A stretch of 9,193 bases of DNA, taken from NCBI GenBank assembly GCA_009780765.1, contig WQZK01000055.1, positions 1-9,193 on the forward strand, given 5' to 3'. Within the stretch, counting starts at the first letter, position 1; every line of letters starts with the position of its first letter. The position numbers and the translations under genes were made by a program. Of this stretch, positions 6,202 through 9,193 are shown in pieces. A model generated the notes under the pieces. It did no database searches, was not told where the DNA came from, and was given only the letters and a program-made list of their open reading frames with translations. The stretch is from Defluviitaleaceae bacterium. Lineage in GTDB: Bacteria; Bacillota; Clostridia; Lachnospirales; UBA5962.

Positions 6202-6843
6202 CTATCTACAGCTAAAAAAGTCTATGGTGTTTAAATCAAAACCTATATAACGCCAGTTAAATCCATCCCATCTAAAACCTGCGACGCTTCTACCACCAAC
6301 AAAAACAGGATAAAACCAAAATTCTCGCCCATTTCTTAGCCATACGTATGTCGTTCTAAACATACATCTTGAAATGGCTCTGCCATCTACTGCACCAAAT
6401 CCACTCGACCTTGGCGGAATCATTCTCGGTGGGGGTGTTGTTGGACGGTGGTTGTGGTTTCCGCCGTGAGGAGGTCTTGGAGTTGGTGTTGGATGAGGCC
6501 TTGGTGGAGGTGTTGGCCTCGGTGGCGTCGGGTGTGGCCTTGGCGGTGTCGGTCTTGGTGGCGGGGTTGGATGCGGCCTTGGTGGTGTTGGCCTTACTGG
6601 AACAGTTGGCATTGGGTGAGGCCTCACATTTGGTGGAATTGGCTGAGGCTGTGGCCTTGATGGTTGTACTGGTATTGTTGGTGTTATTGGTGTTGGTTGA
6701 GATGGTCTTAAATTTGGTGGAACTGTTGGCATTACCCCTTGTGGTGGGCGACGCCTACCACCTTGCATACTTATGCCATCTGTTAAAGCATAATAGTTAA
6801 AATCCTCTTCATTTTCTCTTGAAGATGTAAAATTATGTTGCAT
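6202..6843 (-). CDS. Proline-rich protein with a conserved-looking aromatic C-terminal domain
   Basis: A protein of 213 residues in three parts: a polar N-terminus (about 1-30), a long Pro/Arg/His/Thr-rich segment (about 33-145, built from PTPPRPH-like units), and a compact tail (about 157-213) rich in aromatics, such as FRTTYVWLRNGREFWFYP and GFRWDGFNWRYIGFDL, ending FFSCR. Two cysteines flank the tail domain. There is no signal peptide, transmembrane segment or LPxTG motif. The longer reading begins with GTG at 6852, but GGAG (6852-6855) overlaps that codon and stands 8 bases from the ATG at 6843, so the ATG is chosen. Cytosolic proline-rich proteins with folded tails in Clostridia often turn out to be spore or cell surface components. 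That role is only an inference, with a possible sporulation-type -10 motif upstream as weak support. Confidence 0.8.
   Translation of the reverse strand: MQHNFTSSRENEEDFNYYALTDGISMQGGRRRPPQGVMPTVPPNLRPSQPTPITPTIPVQPSRPQPQPIPPNVRPHPMPTVPVRPTPPRPHPTPPPRPTPPRPHPTPPRPTPPPRPHPTPTPRPPHGGNHNHRPTTPPPRMIPPRSSGFGAVDGRAISRCMFRTTYVWLRNGREFWFYPVFVGGRSVAGFRWDGFNWRYIGFDLNTIDFFSCR
6469..6594 (-). repeat. Coding tandem repeat for the Pro-rich segment
   Basis: About 42 codons encode imperfect repeats of PTPPRPH / PTPPPRPH. The DNA is unusually GC-rich for the window and repeats the plus-strand wording GGCCTTGGTGG with small variations. Such stretches change length readily by slippage, so repeat number may vary between strains. 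The open frames seen on the plus strand here are by-products of this biased composition. Confidence 0.8.
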
Positions 6844-6869
6844 TTTAATCACTCCAAAACTTCAAGGTT

Positions 6870-6896
6870 ACGAATATTTCTTTCAGAAATATTCGT
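6870..6896. repeat. Perfect 11-bp hairpin in the leader of the proline-rich gene
   Basis: ACGAATATTTC (6870-6880), a 5-base loop and GAAATATTCGT (6886-6896) form an exact palindrome 26 bases before the chosen ATG and 14 bases before the ribosome binding site. It is the last of three consecutive hairpins. Confidence 0.65.
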
Positions 6897-6897
6897 G

Positions 6898-6927
6898 TTT
6901 TGGCGGGGGATTGAACCCCCGCCAAAA
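6898..6927. repeat. Perfect 12-bp GC-rich hairpin in the leader of the proline-rich gene
   Basis: TTTTGGCGGGGG (6898-6909) pairs with CCCCCGCCAAAA (6916-6927) around a 6-base loop. The T-rich side is at the outer left and the A-rich side at the outer right, so neither strand has a T run after the stem as an intrinsic terminator would. It shares GGCGGGGG with the next hairpin. Confidence 0.65.
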
Positions 6928-6937
6928 TAAAGATGCA

Positions 6938-6979
6938 CCCCGCCGCCTAAAATTTGCAAGCAAATTTTTGAGGCGGGGG
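6938..6979. repeat. Long imperfect hairpin in the leader of the proline-rich gene
   Basis: CCGCCTAAAATTTGC (6943-6957) pairs with GCAAATTTT (6960-6968) and AGGCGG (6971-6976), with a 2-base bulge. Further C-G pairs lie outside. The stem has about 15-17 pairs. GGCGGGGG at 6972-6979 is a direct repeat of 6902-6909 in the neighbouring hairpin. Confidence 0.6.
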
Positions 6980-6999
6980 TCTTCTTTACCTTTGATAAA

Positions 7000-7018
7000 A
7001 TTATACTTATATTCTATG
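7000..7018 (-). promoter_or_regulatory. Candidate promoter region of the proline-rich gene
   Basis: The minus strand carries TATAAT at 7000-7005, a perfect -10 box, but no convincing TTGACA-like box 16-18 bp upstream. It also carries CATAGAATA at 7010-7018, which fits the CATANNNTA -10 pattern of mother-cell sporulation sigma factors, again without a clear -35 partner. Since trmB ends in a terminator just upstream, a promoter is needed here; which sigma factor uses it is undecided. Confidence 0.35.
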
Positions 7019-7040
7019 TTTAGAACCTTGCTTTGGCAAC

Positions 7041-7079
7041 AAAAAAGCAACGGTACAATGCTTTAACCTAACCGCTGCT
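7041..7079 (-). terminator. Intrinsic terminator of trmB
   Basis: On the minus strand AGCAGCGGT (7071-7079) pairs with ACCGTTGCT (7046-7054) over 9 bp, with one G-T pair and a 16-base loop. The stem runs directly into TTTTTT (7041-7046). It lies 7 bases beyond the trmB stop codon and closes the hydrolase-trmB unit. Confidence 0.85.
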
Positions 7080-7086
7080 CTTTTAT

Positions 7087-7755
7087 TTATTTTAGCTTAT
7101 CCTTCAAACAAATAGCTTCTAGCCTATATATAACCATACCTTTTTCAAAAAATTTCTGCTCGTATTCTGTCATAATATTATCTTCAAAGTTACTATTATG
7201 AAGGTCTAATGAAATATTTTTAAGCTTCCAGTTGTTATCCGAAAATTCGTTTAACGAAAATTCAAAAAGCTCGGTATGGTCTGTTTTAAAGTGTATTTCA
7301 CCATTTGCAGACAAAAGTTTTCTATATATTTCTAAGAAACTATGATGCGTAAGTCTGCGTTTATGCCATTTTTTGCGATTTGGCCATGGGTCACAAAAGT
7401 TAATAAAAACTTGGCAAATTTCGCCCTCTTCAAAGTAATCCAAAAGATCTCTTGCGTCACCCCTTAAAAAAGCAAGGTTATCAACTTCAGAGCCACGCTC
7501 TTTTAATTCTCTAATTTTTCTAGCACCGCTCACTATAATCTCTGTTTGTCTTTCTATAGCTATATAATTAATATCTTGGTGCTGCAAAGACATTTCAGCA
7601 AAAAAACCGCCTTTGCCCGAGCCAAGCTCAATATGTATAGGATTATCGTTCCCAAAAAATTCATTCCACTTGCCTTTATGTACAGTGCCATCTTGAACTA
7701 TGGCTTTGTTGATTTGTAGCTCTTTCTGCGTCCATTTGTGTTTACGTATACGCAT
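7087..7755 (-). CDS. trmB: tRNA (guanine-N7-)-methyltransferase
   Basis: A 222-residue SAM-dependent enzyme that makes 7-methylguanosine at position 46 of tRNA. Visible features are the SAM-binding ELGSGKGGFF (43-52), the acidic IAIERQ after the second strand, RGDARDL, the signature NFCDPWPNRKKWHKRRLT (119-136), GEIHFKTDH (152-160) and the C-terminal TEYEQKF...GMVIYRLE. The length is typical of TrmB. The frame stays open 16 codons further upstream to 7803, but those codons read through a palindromic intergenic element. GGAGG sits 7 bases before the ATG at 7755, so the shorter form MRIRKHKW is chosen. It lies 61 bp after the hydrolase gene with no terminator between, and ends at a strong one. 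Confidence 0.96.
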   Translation of the reverse strand: MRIRKHKWTQKELQINKAIVQDGTVHKGKWNEFFGNDNPIHIELGSGKGGFFAEMSLQHQDINYIAIERQTEIIVSGARKIRELKERGSEVDNLAFLRGDARDLLDYFEEGEICQVFINFCDPWPNRKKWHKRRLTHHSFLEIYRKLLSANGEIHFKTDHTELFEFSLNEFSDNNWKLKNISLDLHNSNFEDNIMTEYEQKFFEKGMVIYRLEAICLKDKLK

Positions 7756-7773
7756 TGCTTTCCCTCCTGTATT

Positions 7774-7801
7774 GTAGGGGCGAACATTTAGGCCGCCCCA
7801 C
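7774..7801. repeat. Small palindromic element between the hydrolase gene and trmB
   Basis: The plus-strand reading is GTAGGGGCG, an 11-base loop, then CGCCCCAC, giving an 8-bp stem with one bulged base. The left arm continues into GAAC, as in the palindrome at 38-60; the right arm continues into GGCC, so the two halves look as if taken from two related palindromes. No T run follows on the minus strand. It lies directly upstream of the trmB ribosome binding site. Confidence 0.5.
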
Positions 7802-7816
7802 AAATTTAAGAATGTT

Positions 7817-8602
7817 CTAATAATAAAAACTATGATTACCTATAGACATTGCAAACTGCCTGTTTCTAGAAATCCACGTATTGCTTGCAATTGCTGGATT
7901 TTTGAAAAATAGTGATGCACCAACGTTTGAACGACCCTCTAAAACTTCAAAGGCTGCCATCCAAGAAGCTTGGCAAGGGTTATTATTAATACTTCCGTTT
8001 AATGTTGGTGTAAATTGAACTCCGTTTTGCCTGTCGAAAATTACTTCTCTAATAGTATCTGGAAATAGGTGAGATACTGTTCGATTTAAAACAACATTTC
8101 CAACAGCAAGCATGCCGTTGTAATCTTCGCCCCTAGCCTCGGCAAAAATAATTCTTGCAAGCCATTCTAAATCTTCACGAGTGTATGATGAGAAGTTTGG
8201 CAAAATTTCAAACAAATCATCATCCTCTATACTTTTAGCAATATTTATCGAAATAACATTGAAGTTTGGGTGAAACTCAACGCTTGCAGGTACATTTCTT
8301 AACATATCGTTTAAAGAAACCATTGCTCGTGAGTTTTGCAGATGAAAACCCATGTTAAGATTTACACCATTTCTCTGCATTATGAGCCCATCAATTTCGC
8401 ACCAATCAATACTTTTTCCAACGTATGGAGCAATTTCTCTGGCAGAAACATAAATCGAATTGTTTAAAACTGATATTTGGGAGCCTAAAACCTCACCATC
8501 TATAACAATTCTAAGTTCAGGGTGGTTAATATTTTGTGCATGAACAGTATTTGTGCCAAATAAAATCGCAAAAAACAACGACATGCAAAAGATTTTTTTC
8601 AT
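7817..8602 (-). CDS. Secreted cell wall hydrolase, SleB/CwlJ (Hydrolase_2) family with copper-amine-oxidase-N-like domain
   Basis: A 261-residue exported protein. Residues 1-22 form a signal peptide (MKK, hydrophobic core, likely cut after VHA). Residues about 31-120 (IVIDGEVLGSQISVLNNSIY ... DWCEIDG ... VISIN) match the copper-amine-oxidase N-terminal domain pattern, often a cell-surface module in Clostridia. Residues about 144-261 are a SleB/CwlJ-type domain: LARIIFAEARGE with the probable catalytic Glu155, AVGNVVLNR, GVQFTP, GASLFFKNP and the ending IGNHSFYY. SleB relatives cleave cortex peptidoglycan as lytic transglycosylases during spore germination, but many vegetative paralogues exist, so a spore role is possible rather than shown. 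A GGAG lies 9 bases before the ATG, next to a nested palindrome. Confidence 0.92.
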   Translation of the reverse strand: MKKIFCMSLFFAILFGTNTVHAQNINHPELRIVIDGEVLGSQISVLNNSIYVSAREIAPYVGKSIDWCEIDGLIMQRNGVNLNMGFHLQNSRAMVSLNDMLRNVPASVEFHPNFNVISINIAKSIEDDDLFEILPNFSSYTREDLEWLARIIFAEARGEDYNGMLAVGNVVLNRTVSHLFPDTIREVIFDRQNGVQFTPTLNGSINNNPCQASWMAAFEVLEGRSNVGASLFFKNPAIASNTWISRNRQFAMSIGNHSFYY

Positions 8603-8616
8603 TTAAGTCATCTCCT

Positions 8617-8665
8617 GTATAAATAAAGTTAATTGGATATTAACCATTAATTTCCTTATTTATAC
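8617..8665. repeat. Nested inverted repeats upstream of the hydrolase gene
   Basis: Outer arms GTATAAATAA (8617-8626) and TTATTTATAC (8656-8665) are exact complements of 10 bp. Inside them GTTAAT (8628-8633) and ATTAAC (8639-8644) form a second dyad with a 5-base centre. The lower outer arm abuts the AGGAG ribosome binding site of the hydrolase. It could be an operator or an RNA stem controlling access to the start. I see no convincing promoter here, although the AT-rich upper arm contains a possible -10 (TATAAA). Confidence 0.55.
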
Positions 8666-8676
8666 ATAGATTAGAT

Positions 8677-9193
8677 TTAAAAAAACTCGTTATACCACAC
8701 CAAAAACATGTAAACTGTCCAAATTTTTCTTGAATTATCAGCTTTTCCTGCCCGATGTGAATTTAATATTTTTAAAAGTTTTTCAGAGTTAAAAAAATTC
8801 TTAGCAACTTCGCTTGCAAAGGTAGTTTTCACCATGCTGTAAACATCGTCCTCTTTAAGCCAAATTCTTATAGGCACAGGAAAACCAAGCTTTTTCTTAT
8901 CTGCCGTTACATCAGGCAAATGCTTTTTTGCCGCCATTCTAAAAGCATATTTTGTTGATGTGTTATTAATTTTCCACTTGGTTGGAATAGTTTTTGCAAC
9001 CTCAAAAACTTTCTTATCCAAAAATGGAACTCTAACCTCCAAAGAATGTGCCATGCTCATTTTATCAGCTTTTAGCAAAATATCACCAATAAGCCAAAAA
9101 TTTATATCTATATACTGCATTTTAGTAATATCGTCTTGATTTGCAACCTTGTTAAAAAATGGTTTTGTAAGCTCTCTCGGCTCAAATTTATGC
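8677..9193 (-). CDS. asnB: Asparagine synthetase (glutamine-hydrolysing), C-terminal part, cut by the window edge
   Basis: The frame is open to the edge of the window, giving 171 residues of C-terminus. Its first visible Met (9120) is internal, not a start. The stretch YIDINFWLIGDILLKADKMS followed by MAHSLEVRVPFLDKKVFE is the hallmark of the AsnB synthetase domain, which binds ATP and aspartate and aminates it with ammonia from the missing N-terminal glutaminase domain. KYAFRMAAKKHLP and KKKLGFPVP further down also fit, and it ends RKIWTVYMFLVWYNEFF. Closely related amidotransferases in surface-polysaccharide loci share these motifs, and the upstream context is not visible, so the exact substrate is not certain. 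No clear terminator follows. Confidence 0.88.
   Translation of the reverse strand, partial: HKFEPRELTKPFFNKVANQDDITKMQYIDINFWLIGDILLKADKMSMAHSLEVRVPFLDKKVFEVAKTIPTKWKINNTSTKYAFRMAAKKHLPDVTADKKKLGFPVPIRIWLKEDDVYSMVKTTFASEVAKNFFNSEKLLKILNSHRAGKADNSRKIWTVYMFLVWYNEFF

Noticed and set aside
6000..6215. Plus-strand open frame of 71 codons opposite the 89-residue gene
   Set aside because: It would need a GTG start without a ribosome binding site, and all confident genes here are on the minus strand.
6469..6594. Regular repeats as a CRISPR array
   Set aside because: The repeats are coding, short and imperfect, with no unique spacers of constant length, and no cas gene is present.
6369..6800. Plus-strand open frame of 143 codons, Val/Leu-rich
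   Set aside because: It is the reverse complement of the proline-rich coding repeat. The absence of stops follows from the GC-rich repeated codons on the other strand, and it has no homology-like features of its own.
6898..6927. T-arm-like sequence GGGGGTTCAATCCCCC on the minus strand, suggesting a tRNA gene
   Set aside because: No acceptor stem, D-arm or anticodon arm can be built around it; flanking bases are other palindromes. The likeness comes from the palindrome itself.
6898..6979. GC-rich hairpins as intrinsic terminators
   Set aside because: Neither strand has a T run after either stem; the true trmB terminator is at 7041-7079.

Overview
The window looks like ordinary chromosome from a low-GC, anaerobic, probably spore-forming Firmicute of the Clostridia. 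The evidence is AT-rich DNA, strong GGAGG-type ribosome binding sites, a pta-ackA acetate operon and a SleB-type cell wall hydrolase. A genus cannot be named from the sequence alone. All ten supported genes lie on the minus strand, so transcription runs from high to low coordinates. No mobile element, CRISPR array, rRNA or tRNA gene is visible.

Layout in transcription order. (1) The 3' end of an asparagine synthetase gene enters at the right edge (8677-9193). (2) A nested palindrome precedes a secreted SleB-like hydrolase (7817-8602). This is followed by trmB, the tRNA m7G46 methyltransferase (start corrected to 7755), which ends at a good intrinsic terminator (7041-7079). (3) A leader with three consecutive hairpins precedes a proline-rich protein (6202-6843) and a closely following 89-residue protein of unknown function (5918-6187). 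(4) After a gap of about 170 bp, a clear sigma-A promoter drives a D-2-hydroxyacid dehydrogenase (4792-5745). (5) A second clear sigma-A promoter, whose -35 box overlaps the dehydrogenase stop codon, drives pta, ackA, a DUF1284 cysteine-rich protein, a kinase-fold phosphotransferase and a group II-like cysteine desulfurase. The last four of these genes are joined by overlaps or a 3-nt gap.

Pta and AckA convert acetyl-CoA to acetate with ATP synthesis, the usual energy-yielding branch in fermenting Clostridia. The three genes after them are translationally coupled to ackA. They may serve sulfur or Fe-S chemistry (desulfurase plus cysteine-cluster protein), but their shared role is not established. 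The least explained parts are the proline-rich/89-aa pair with its structured leader, and the small palindromic elements in several intergenic gaps. I see no convincing new defence or mobile system.

Three start codons were moved to agree with ribosome binding sites: the proline-rich gene (6843), trmB (7755) and the phosphotransferase (2092). The cysteine desulfurase appears to start at TTG. No gene-free stretch exceeds 300 bases; the longest, 6844-7086, holds the hairpins, a candidate promoter and the trmB terminator.
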